Translations under genes and position numbers: made by a program
Notes under the pieces: generated by a model
The model's input: the letters and a program-made list of their open reading frames with translations, nothing else
What the model was told of the DNA's origin: nothing
Databases searched by the model: none
In this document: piece by piece, positions 1-6,551 of the stretch
Layout: each line of letters begins with the position of its first letter
Position numbering within the stretch: the first letter of the stretch is position 1
From: Sphingomonadaceae bacterium
Lineage (GTDB): Bacteria > Pseudomonadota > Alphaproteobacteria > Sphingomonadales > Sphingomonadaceae
Reading direction: 5' to 3'
Length of the DNA: 34,544 bases
NCBI GenBank assembly: GCA_025359685.1
Contig: JANYEY010000093.1
Coordinates: forward strand, 1-34,544

Positions 1-268
1 TGCCTTCCGCTGCAAAGTTAATGTTGGTTCCGCCTGGTCGCCGATGGTCGGTCCAACCTTGCTTCATTTCGGCTTCGGGAAAGAGGAATCCGATCCTGCC
101 GTTCGGCGTGTCGACAAAACATCGCCTCGCTTCGATCCAACAGAAGAGTAATTCGAGAGACGGCGGTAGCGCCATCCCCGCACACAGAGTCGGGCCAATC
201 TGTTGGCCCAGCACGGAGTGTTCGCGAGGTTTGTGCACCCCAAAGATGTTGGCGATCAAGTGCAGCAC
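1..268 (-). CDS. Unrecognised protein, 5' part only (runs off left edge)
   Basis: An uninterrupted minus-strand reading frame of 89 codons enters from the upstream hydroxy-acid dehydrogenase gene and continues past the left end of the window. The likely start is the GTG at 268-266, one base after the TAA of the upstream gene and five bases after a GGGGGA ribosome-binding site that lies inside that gene's end. A second GTG at 235-233 is possible. The visible part contains two Cys and the stretch FVDTPNGRIGFLFPEAEM about 50-70 residues in, followed by GWTDHRRPGGTNINF. Its composition looks like a folded soluble protein with no signal peptide or membrane segment. I do not recognise the family. 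The spacing argues for translational coupling to the hydroxy-acid dehydrogenase, so it may belong to the same small metabolic operon. It is real coding sequence with fair confidence; its function is unknown. Confidence 0.6.
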   Translation of the reverse strand, partial: MLHLIANIFGVHKPREHSVLGQQIGPTLCAGMALPPSLELLFCWIEARRCFVDTPNGRIGFLFPEAEMKQGWTDHRRPGGTNINFAAEG

Positions 269-269
269 G

Positions 270-1436
270 TTATTCCCCCAACAACACCCCGCGCCCCACA
301 TCCCTGGCATTCACCGCGCCAGTAAGCCCCAGCGCCGTGCGCATATCCTGCTTGTACAGCCCGAGCATCCGCGTCAGCGAGGCCTCGCCGCCCGCCGCCA
401 AGGCCATCACCCACGGCCGCCCGACCAGCGCGGCTTTGGCGCCCAAGCCCAGCGCCTTGACCAGATCCTGCCCGGAGCGAATTCCGCCATCGACCAGCAG
501 CGTGGTCTGGCTCCCCACCGCGTCAGCAATCCGGGGCAGCATGCTCGCGGTCGAGGCGGCACCATCCAATTGCCGCCCGCCGTGGTTGGAGACGATCATC
601 CCGTCCGCGCCGATTGCCACCGCCTGCTTGGCATCGGCCACGTCGAGAATGCCCTTGAGCACGAGGTTGCCCTGCCACACCCCGCGCAGCCACTCGATGT
701 CCTTCCACGTTACCGAGGGATCGAATTGGCTGCCGGTCCAGTGCAGGTAATCGCGCGGGTTCTTGCTCTGCTTCACATAGCGCGCGAGGTTGCCAAAGCC
801 GTGCGGGCCGCCGCGCAAACCGACGTCGATCGCCCAGCGCGGGTGCAGCGCATAGTCGAGCGCGCCTGAGCGGAAATTGCCCCAGCGGCCGAGCCCGCCG
901 GCCATGCCGTTGCGGATGTCGCGATAGCGGGTGCCGAGGATCGCAAGGTCGATGGTGAAGGCGAGGGTGCGCACGCCGGCTGCCCAGGCGCGGTCGAGGA
1001 TTTCCTGCACGATCCCGCGGTCTTTGAGCATGTAGAGCTGGAACCAGAACGGTTTGTCGCCGGTCGCGCCGAGTTCTTCCATCGTGCAGATGCCGACGGT
1101 CGAGAGGCAGAACGGGATACCTGATTTGTCCGCCGCGCGCTTGGCCTGAACCTCGCCGCGGCGCGCGCTCATCCCGCCCATGCCGATTGGGGCGAGCACC
1201 AAGGGCATGGCCAGTTTTTCGCCGAATAGCTCAACCGAACAGTCCAAACTGGAGGCGTCGACCAACACCTTCTGGCCCAGCCGGACAGCCTCCCAGTCAG
1301 CTGTATTACTGCGCAAGGTCACCTCCGCGCCCGCGCCGCCGTCATAGTAATCGAACAGGAAGCGCGGCAAGCGGCGTTCCGCCCCGCGCCGGTAATCGGC
1401 AAAGCTTGCGGGCAGGAGGTTGAGCGACTCGCCCAC
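270..1436 (-). CDS. FMN-dependent alpha-hydroxy-acid dehydrogenase/oxidase
   Basis: Predicted 388-aa flavoenzyme that oxidises an L-2-hydroxy acid to the 2-keto acid. It belongs to the family of LldD lactate dehydrogenase, glycolate oxidase and (S)-mandelate dehydrogenase. The whole length matches the TIM-barrel fold: an N-terminal YYDGGAG segment (about 30-36), WFQLY (131-135), TIDLAILGTRYRDIRNG (161-177), the catalytic-base signature SNHGGRQLDG (283-292, His285) and the phosphate-binding VDGGIRSG (315-322). The start is the GTG at 1436-1434, which overlaps the TAG stop of the upstream thiamine-diphosphate enzyme by one base. Upstream in-frame codons to 1781 lie inside that gene and are not used. 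No membrane-anchoring helix is obvious. The substrate cannot be read from sequence. The tight coupling to a keto-acid-decarboxylase-like gene suggests that the keto acid made here is used by that enzyme, as in the mandelate pathway, but lactate or another 2-hydroxy acid is equally possible. Confidence 0.9.
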   Translation of the reverse strand: MGESLNLLPASFADYRRGAERRLPRFLFDYYDGGAGAEVTLRSNTADWEAVRLGQKVLVDASSLDCSVELFGEKLAMPLVLAPIGMGGMSARRGEVQAKRAADKSGIPFCLSTVGICTMEELGATGDKPFWFQLYMLKDRGIVQEILDRAWAAGVRTLAFTIDLAILGTRYRDIRNGMAGGLGRWGNFRSGALDYALHPRWAIDVGLRGGPHGFGNLARYVKQSKNPRDYLHWTGSQFDPSVTWKDIEWLRGVWQGNLVLKGILDVADAKQAVAIGADGMIVSNHGGRQLDGAASTASMLPRIADAVGSQTTLLVDGGIRSGQDLVKALGLGAKAALVGRPWVMALAAGGEASLTRMLGLYKQDMRTALGLTGAVNARDVGRGVLLGE

Positions 1437-2980
1437 TACAGCAGCGCCTCGATCAGCCTCGGTCCCTTCACCGCCAGTGCATCCTTCAGCGCCGCGTGAA
1501 AGCCTTCCGCCGTATCGACCCGCACCGCCGGCACGCCCATGCCTTCGGACAATTTCGACCAGTTGATTGCCGGGTTGGTGAGGTCGAGCATCGACAGCGC
1601 CTTGGGCCCGGGGTTCTGCACGCCGACCCGCATCAGCTCGATATTGAGGATCGCGTAGCTGCCGTTGTTGAGGATCACCGTGGTCACGTCGAGCTGCTCG
1701 CGCGCCATCGTCCACAGCGCTTGCAGCGTGTACATGCCGCCGCCATCGGCCTGCAGCGCGATCACCTTGCGGTCCGGACAAGCAACCGCCGCGCCGACCG
1801 CGAGCGGCAGGCCCTGGCCGATCGCGCCCCCGGTCAGCTGGAGCCAGTCATGCTGCGCCGCGCCGCCGCACATGGCATAAGAGGCCGCGCCAGAGGTCGC
1901 GCTTTCGTCCGAGACGATGCAGTTGGTGGGCAGCAATTCGGCCAGCACCGCGCCGAGGTTGGCCGAATTGAGCTTGCCCGGTTCCCACGGGAACTGGGTT
2001 GGGGCTTGCACCAGTGCGGGCTCAGCCGGGGCCGCCAGCGCATCGGCCAAGGCACCCAGCGCCGCCGCCGCATCTTCGCGCATCGAGGCGAGCCGGACCA
2101 GCGTCGCACCCGGCGGCGATAGCCAGCTGGGTTTGCCCGGATAGGCGAAGAACGACACCGGTGGCTCGCTGCCGCAGAACACGATGGTCTTGAACTCGGC
2201 CAGATAGGCCTCGGCCTGTTCACCGAAATAGGGCAGCTTTTCAGTCGCGACCCGGCCTGCGCCGCGCTGGTGACGGGCGGCGAAAGTCTCGGTGATCAGC
2301 CGCGCGCCGGTCGCCGCGGCGATCCGCCCGGCCTGAACCAGCACATCGGCGCGCAGGGCCCGGCCGCCGAGGAACAGCGCCTTGGGGCCTTCGCCTTGCA
2401 GTGCGGCAGCTGCGGCGGCGACGGCTTCGGCAGGGGCCTTGGCGGTCGCAGGCAACACCGGCACCGCGACCTTGGCCGCACCTTCGCTCCACGCATGATC
2501 GGCGGGCACCACGACCGTGGCGATCTTACCGGGGTAGCTCTGCGCCATGGCGAAGGCCTCGGCCCCCGCATGGGCCAAATCCTGCGGCGATTTCGACACC
2601 CGGACCCAGTCCGACATCGGCCGGGCCACGCCCAGCGCATCGGAAGTCAGCGGCGCATCGTAATGCAGGTGATAGGTCGCATGATCGCCGACCATATTGA
2701 TGATCGGGCTGCCCGCACGCCGCGCATTGTGGAGGTTGGCCAGGCCATTGCCCAGCCCCGGGCCAAGGTGCAACAGCGTCACCGCGGGCTTGTCAGCCAT
2801 CCGGCCGTAACCATCCGCCGCGCCGGTCACCACGCCTTCGAACAGCCCCAATATGGCGCGCATCCCGTGCTGGCGATCAACCGCCGCAACCAGCTGCATT
2901 TCCGATGTGCCGGGGTTGGCGAAGCAGACTTCGACCCCGCAATCGCTCAATGTCCCGATAAAGGCTTCGGCCCCGTTCAT
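1436..2980 (-). CDS. Thiamine-diphosphate enzyme, acetolactate synthase/benzoylformate decarboxylase-like
   Basis: Predicted 514-aa cytoplasmic enzyme of the three-domain ThDP family. The N-terminal PYR domain starts NGAEAFIGTLSDCGVEVCFANPGTSE and carries the cofactor-activating Glu in GLFEGVVTGAADGYGRM (about 45-61). The C-terminal PP domain has the ADGGGMYTLQALW...VILNNGSY metal/ThDP motif (about 425-455), with Ala in place of the usual Gly of GDG. It is about 50 residues shorter than typical IlvB catalytic subunits, and no IlvH-type regulatory subunit is nearby. It is therefore more likely a decarboxylase or carboligase of the benzoylformate-decarboxylase side of the family than a branched-chain biosynthetic enzyme. 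The start is the ATG at 2980-2978, with AGGGAG about 9 nt upstream; the frame stays open to 3031 without a better site. Its stop overlaps the GTG start of the FMN-dependent hydroxy-acid dehydrogenase. The family is certain, the substrate is not. Confidence 0.85.
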   Translation of the reverse strand: MNGAEAFIGTLSDCGVEVCFANPGTSEMQLVAAVDRQHGMRAILGLFEGVVTGAADGYGRMADKPAVTLLHLGPGLGNGLANLHNARRAGSPIINMVGDHATYHLHYDAPLTSDALGVARPMSDWVRVSKSPQDLAHAGAEAFAMAQSYPGKIATVVVPADHAWSEGAAKVAVPVLPATAKAPAEAVAAAAAALQGEGPKALFLGGRALRADVLVQAGRIAAATGARLITETFAARHQRGAGRVATEKLPYFGEQAEAYLAEFKTIVFCGSEPPVSFFAYPGKPSWLSPPGATLVRLASMREDAAAALGALADALAAPAEPALVQAPTQFPWEPGKLNSANLGAVLAELLPTNCIVSDESATSGAASYAMCGGAAQHDWLQLTGGAIGQGLPLAVGAAVACPDRKVIALQADGGGMYTLQALWTMAREQLDVTTVILNNGSYAILNIELMRVGVQNPGPKALSMLDLTNPAINWSKLSEGMGVPAVRVDTAEGFHAALKDALAVKGPRLIEALL

Positions 2981-3035
2981 GCGTTCGTTCTCCCTGTCCG
3001 GCGAAGGTAACGCCGGGCGGGACTTGCGCAAGGCT

Positions 3036-3656
3036 CTAGTCGTCGGCCTTGGTATAGGCGGGCAGGCTCAGCCCTTTGGCGATCGCCATCCCGCGCAGAC
3101 TGAACCCGGCGAGCGCGGCGAGCGGCCAGACCAGTTCGCGAGGGGCCCCCAGCGTCTGCCCCAGCGCGCATAGCCCGGAAGACAGCGCCGCGGCGGTCAC
3201 GTAAATTTCGGGCCGCATGATGATCGACGGCCGCCCAGCGAGCACATCGCGGATAATCCCGCCGACGCAGCCGGTGATCACTCCCATCAGCATCGCCGGG
3301 ACCAGCGGCAAGCCAAACGCCAGTGCCTTGGCAGTGCCGAGCACGGTATAAAACGCCAGTCCCGCCGCATCGGCCCATTCGAGCAGCTTGCCCTCCCACC
3401 ACTTGCGCGGGGTAAACCAAGCGGCGAGGGCAACGCCGAGGCACACCGGCGCGACCCACGGATCGCGCACCCAGAACACCGGCGCGCCGATCAGCAGATC
3501 ACGCACCGACCCGCCGCCGACCCCGGTGACCAGTGCGAAGAAGCTCATCGTCACAAAGGTCTGCCGCAGCCGCGCAGCGAGCAACGCGCCAGTCAGCGCG
3601 AAGACTGCGGTACCGGCGAGGTCCAGTATCGCAGGAATTTGCGGGATGTCGGCCAT
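3036..3656 (-). CDS. TRIC/YicG-family trimeric cation-channel-like membrane protein
   Basis: 206-aa inner-membrane protein with about seven hydrophobic helices and the internal duplication typical of prokaryotic TRIC channels (UPF0126/YicG). The two repeats carry the signatures GVGGGSVRDLL (about 45-55) and GCVGGIIRDVL (about 129-139). Family members form homotrimeric channels; E. coli YicG has been linked to glycine transport, so the permeant here is uncertain. The start ATG at 3656 lies 7 nt after the stop of the upstream 67-aa gene, which implies co-transcription with lpdA and that small gene. The next gene, the ThDP enzyme, starts 55 nt downstream. Length and motifs are complete and nothing looks damaged. 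The C-terminal tail (PAYTKADD) is short and polar. Confidence 0.85.
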   Translation of the reverse strand: MADIPQIPAILDLAGTAVFALTGALLAARLRQTFVTMSFFALVTGVGGGSVRDLLIGAPVFWVRDPWVAPVCLGVALAAWFTPRKWWEGKLLEWADAAGLAFYTVLGTAKALAFGLPLVPAMLMGVITGCVGGIIRDVLAGRPSIIMRPEIYVTAAALSSGLCALGQTLGAPRELVWPLAALAGFSLRGMAIAKGLSLPAYTKADD

Positions 3657-3663
3657 CCCTGGC

Positions 3664-3867
3664 CTATTCTTCGATCAGTTCTTCAAACCGGGTCTTGAGC
3701 GCGAGGATGCGCTGGGCGGCTTCGGTGTAGGTTGCAACTTCATCGCGGCGGGTGTTGCCGCGCGCTTCCTTGGCGGCTTCGACATAGCCTTCCATATCGG
3801 CGTCGAGCGCATCGACGATCATCTCGAGCTCGTCTTGATTCAGTTTGATGGTCACGGTGTCGGCCAT
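3664..3867 (-). CDS. Small acidic helical hypothetical protein
   Basis: 67-aa protein beginning MADTVTIKLNQDELEMIVDAL and ending ALKTRFEELIEE. It is rich in Glu, Asp, Ala and Lys, has no signal peptide or membrane segment, and would fold mostly as amphipathic helices. It could be a small helical partner or regulatory protein. The ATG at 3867 lies 15 nt after the lpdA stop with AAGGA in front, and its stop is 7 nt before the TRIC-like gene, so it sits inside the same transcript as the 2-oxoglutarate dehydrogenase genes. I do not recognise a named family. It is probably a real gene: the reading frame fills the gap exactly and carries its own ribosome-binding site. A direct role in the dehydrogenase complex would be a guess. 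Confidence 0.65.
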   Translation of the reverse strand: MADTVTIKLNQDELEMIVDALDADMEGYVEAAKEARGNTRRDEVATYTEAAQRILALKTRFEELIEE

Positions 3868-3882
3868 GAAATAGTCCTTGAT

Positions 3883-5274
3883 TCAGATGTGAATGGGTTT
3901 GCCGGTCACCGCCATCGCGGCTTCCTTGATCGCCTCGCTGTGGGTGGGGTGCGCGTGGCTGGTGTAGGCAATGTCTTCGGATGTGGCACCGAATTCCATC
4001 GCGATGCAGGCCTCGGCGATCATCGTGCCCGCAACGCTGGCGATGCACCACACGCCGAGCACGCGGTCGGTCTTGGCATCGGCGATGATCTTGACGAAGC
4101 CGTCGGGCTCATGGTTGGTTTTGGCGCGGCTGTTGGCGAGCATCGGGAACTTGCCAACCTTGATTTCGCCCAGCTCCTTGGCCTGATCTTCGGTCAGGCC
4201 GACCCCGGCGAATTCGGGCCAGGTATAGACCACCCCGGGGATCACCGCGTGATTGACGATGCCGGTCAGGCCCGCGATGTTTTCAGCCACCGCGATGCCT
4301 TCGTCCTCGGCCTTGTGTGCGAGCATCGGGCCGGGGATGACGTCGCCGATGGCCCATACGCCGGGAACCGAAGTGCGCAGGTCATGGTCGGTTTCGATCT
4401 GCCCGCGCGCATTGGGGGCCAGCCCGATCGCATCGAGGCCGAGACCTTCGGTGTTGGGGCGGCGGCCGATCGAGACCAGCACGCAATCGGCTTCGAGCGT
4501 TTCACTCGCGCCGCCCGCAGCGGGTTCGAGCGTCAGCGTGGCCTTGCTGCCCTTGACCGTGACGCCAGTCACCTTGGTGCCGAGCCGCAGCGCCATGCCC
4601 TGCTTTTTGAAGATCTTGGCGGCTTCCTTGCGCACGTCCATGTCCATGCCGGGAAGCAGCTGATCGAGGAATTCGACCACGATCACTTCCGCCCCAAGCC
4701 GCCGCCAGACCGACCCCAGTTCCAGCCCGATCACCCCGCCACCGATCACCACCATCCGCTTGGGGACCTTGGGCAGTTCGAGCGCGCCGGTCGAATCGAC
4801 CACGACCTTCTGATCGACCGTAACGCCGGGCAGGGGGGTAACGCTCGAACCGGTTGCAATCACAATGTTCTTGGCACGGAAGGACTTGCCGGCGACCTCC
4901 ACGGTGTCGGCGCTGGTGAATTTCGCATATCCCTTGAGCCAATCGACCTTGTTCTTCTTGAACAGGAACGCGATCCCGCCGGTCAGTTGCTTGACCGCAT
5001 CGAGCCGCTGCGCGTGCATTGCGGGAAGGTTGAGCTTGGGCGTGACCTCAACTCCCATCATGGCCATAGTGCCATTGGCGGCCGCATCGAAATACTCCGA
5101 CGCATGAAGCATCGCCTTGCTCGGAATGCACCCGACGTTGAGGCAAGTCCCGCCCAGCGTCTCGCGGCCTTCGACACACGCGGTCTTGAGCCCCAGCTGC
5201 GCCGCACGGATCGCCGCGACATAGCCGCCGGGACCGGAACCGATGATCAGGACGTCGTAATCGTAGTCAGCCAT
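3883..5274 (-). CDS. lpdA: Dihydrolipoyl dehydrogenase (E3)
   Basis: 463-aa FAD-dependent E3 subunit that reoxidises dihydrolipoamide on the E2 core and passes electrons to NAD+. Visible features are the FAD-binding GSGPGG (12-17), the redox disulfide in GGTCLNVGCIPSK (Cys44 and Cys49), the NAD-binding GGGVIGLELGSVWRRLGAEV in the middle, ADCVLVSIGRRPNT, the second FAD contact WAIGDVIPGPMLAHKAEDEG, and the C-terminal HAHPTHSE His-Glu pair of the partner active site. The length is normal. The ATG at 5274 lies 11 nt after the odhB stop, and its GAGGA ribosome-binding site abuts that stop, so the two genes are translationally close. Being next to odhAB, this copy serves the 2-oxoglutarate dehydrogenase complex; it might be shared with pyruvate dehydrogenase. 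Confidence 0.97.
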   Translation of the reverse strand: MADYDYDVLIIGSGPGGYVAAIRAAQLGLKTACVEGRETLGGTCLNVGCIPSKAMLHASEYFDAAANGTMAMMGVEVTPKLNLPAMHAQRLDAVKQLTGGIAFLFKKNKVDWLKGYAKFTSADTVEVAGKSFRAKNIVIATGSSVTPLPGVTVDQKVVVDSTGALELPKVPKRMVVIGGGVIGLELGSVWRRLGAEVIVVEFLDQLLPGMDMDVRKEAAKIFKKQGMALRLGTKVTGVTVKGSKATLTLEPAAGGASETLEADCVLVSIGRRPNTEGLGLDAIGLAPNARGQIETDHDLRTSVPGVWAIGDVIPGPMLAHKAEDEGIAVAENIAGLTGIVNHAVIPGVVYTWPEFAGVGLTEDQAKELGEIKVGKFPMLANSRAKTNHEPDGFVKIIADAKTDRVLGVWCIASVAGTMIAEACIAMEFGATSEDIAYTSHAHPTHSEAIKEAAMAVTGKPIHI

Positions 5275-5285
5275 TGGTCAGGTCC

Positions 5286-6539
5286 TCAAAGGTCGATCAG
5301 CAAGCGTGTCGGATCCTCGATCGCTTCTTTGATGGTCTTGAGCGCGGTTACCGCCTCGCGCCCGTCGATCAGGCGGTGGTCGTAGCTTAGCGCGAGGTAC
5401 ATCATCGGGCGGATCACGATCTGGCCATCGCGGACCACCGGGCGATCTTCGATGCGGTGCAGGCCAAGCACGGCGCTCTGCGGCGGGTTGATGATCGGGG
5501 TGGACATCAGCCCGCCGAACACGCCGCCGTTGGAGATGGTGAAGGTCCCGCCCTGCATATCGGCCAGCGTCAGGCTGCCGTCCTTGGCGCGGCGGCCGAG
5601 GTCGCCGATTGCCTTTTCGATCTCGGCAAAGCCCATGGTGTCGATGTTCCGCACCACCGGCACGACGAGGCCGTTGGGGGCCGAGACCGCGACCGACAGG
5701 TCGACGTAGGGGAAGTAGACGATCTCATCGCCCTGGATCTGGGCGTTGACGCTGGGGAAGTCCTTGAGCGCGAGGCAGGCGGCTTTGGCGAAGAAGCTCA
5801 TGAAGCCGAGCTTGACGCCGTGCTTCTTTTCGAACGCGTCCTTGAACTTGTCGCGCGCGGCGATCACCGCCGACATATCGACATCGTTGAAGGTGGTGAG
5901 CAAGGCGGCGGTGTTTTGCGCTTCTTTGAGCCGCTTGGCGATCGTCTGGCGCAGGCGGGTCATCTTGACGCGCTCTTCGCGGCGTTGACCTGGCGCGGGG
6001 GCTTCGACAGGCTCAGCCTGGGCGGGGGTTGAGGTTGCCGGTGAAGGTGCGGCCAGCTTGGCGCTGGCCGCAGCAACCACGTCTTCCTTGGTCAGACGGC
6101 CATCCTTGCCGGTGCCCTTGATGCTCGCGGGGTCGATCCCGGCTTCGAGCACCGCACGGCGCACCGCGGGGGAGAGCGAGGTGGCGGCATCGCTGGCGGC
6201 GCTCTTGGCCAGAGCGGCTTCGGGCGCGGGTTTGGTGTCGGCAGACGGCGCGGGTTCCGCGTCTTTGCGCACCGCGACCGGTTCGGCCCCAGCGGCGGGC
6301 GAGCCGTCCTCAATTGTGGCGATCACCGCGCCGACCGCGACGTTGTCACCGACCTTGACGAGCTGTTGGCCCATCACCCCGGCGACCGTGGCGTTGACCT
6401 CGATCGCGACCTTGTCGGTTTCAAGGCTGGCAATCGGCTCGTCGAGCGCAACCGCTTCTCCGGGCTGCTTAAGCCATTCGCCGATGGTCGCTTCGGCGAC
6501 CGATTCGCCCAGTACGGGGACTTTAACTTCAGTTGACAT
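5286..6539 (-). CDS. odhB: 2-oxoglutarate dehydrogenase E2, dihydrolipoyl succinyltransferase
   Basis: 417-aa core subunit that transfers succinyl groups to CoA. Domain order: one lipoyl domain (about 2-77) with lipoyl-lysine in ETDKVAIEV (Lys43); an Ala/Pro/Glu linker; the peripheral-subunit-binding domain (about 118-152, [16 protein letters not shown] ... [11 protein letters not shown]); a second linker (about 153-187); and the catalytic acyltransferase domain ending in [13 protein letters not shown] with His388 and Asp392. The start ATG at 6539 has GAGGA about 10 nt upstream and lies 12 nt after the odhA stop. The second linker contains the peptide [10 protein letters not shown], encoded by a sequence resembling a dispersed genomic repeat (6001-6019). 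The linker tolerates this, so function should be intact. Confidence 0.97.
   Translation of the reverse strand: MSTEVKVPVLGESVAEATIGEWLKQPGEAVALDEPIASLETDKVAIEVNATVAGVMGQQLVKVGDNVAVGAVIATIEDGSPAAGAEPVAVRKDAEPAPSADTKPAPEAALAKSAASDAATSLSPAVRRAVLEAGIDPASIKGTGKDGRLTKEDVVAAASAKLAAPSPATSTPAQAEPVEAPAPGQRREERVKMTRLRQTIAKRLKEAQNTAALLTTFNDVDMSAVIAARDKFKDAFEKKHGVKLGFMSFFAKAACLALKDFPSVNAQIQGDEIVYFPYVDLSVAVSAPNGLVVPVVRNIDTMGFAEIEKAIGDLGRRAKDGSLTLADMQGGTFTISNGGVFGGLMSTPIINPPQSAVLGLHRIEDRPVVRDGQIVIRPMMYLALSYDHRLIDGREAVTALKTIKEAIEDPTRLLIDL
6001..6019 (-). repeat. Repeat-like CTGAGCCTGTCGAAG segment inside odhB
   Basis: The minus strand reads AGGCTGAGCCTGTCGAAGC. It is in frame within the flexible linker between the E3-binding and catalytic domains of OdhB. 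Sequences of the type CTGAGC(C/T)TGTCGAAG are known to me as dispersed repeats in sphingomonad and some other high-GC genomes. Only one copy was seen in this window, so the repeat identity rests on memory of the motif, not on internal comparison. Confidence 0.4.
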
Positions 6540-6551
6540 GATGCTGGTTCC

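Noticed and set aside
21..869. 282-aa plus-strand frame at the left edge
   Set aside because: It overlaps the certain FMN dehydrogenase on the other strand and the minus-strand partial gene, which has a proper coupled start.
3388..5385. 665-aa plus-strand frame
   Set aside because: It is antisense to lpdA and the TRIC-like gene. Its His/Asp/Arg-rich composition is typical of the complementary frame of high-GC genes, and lpdA is unmistakable.
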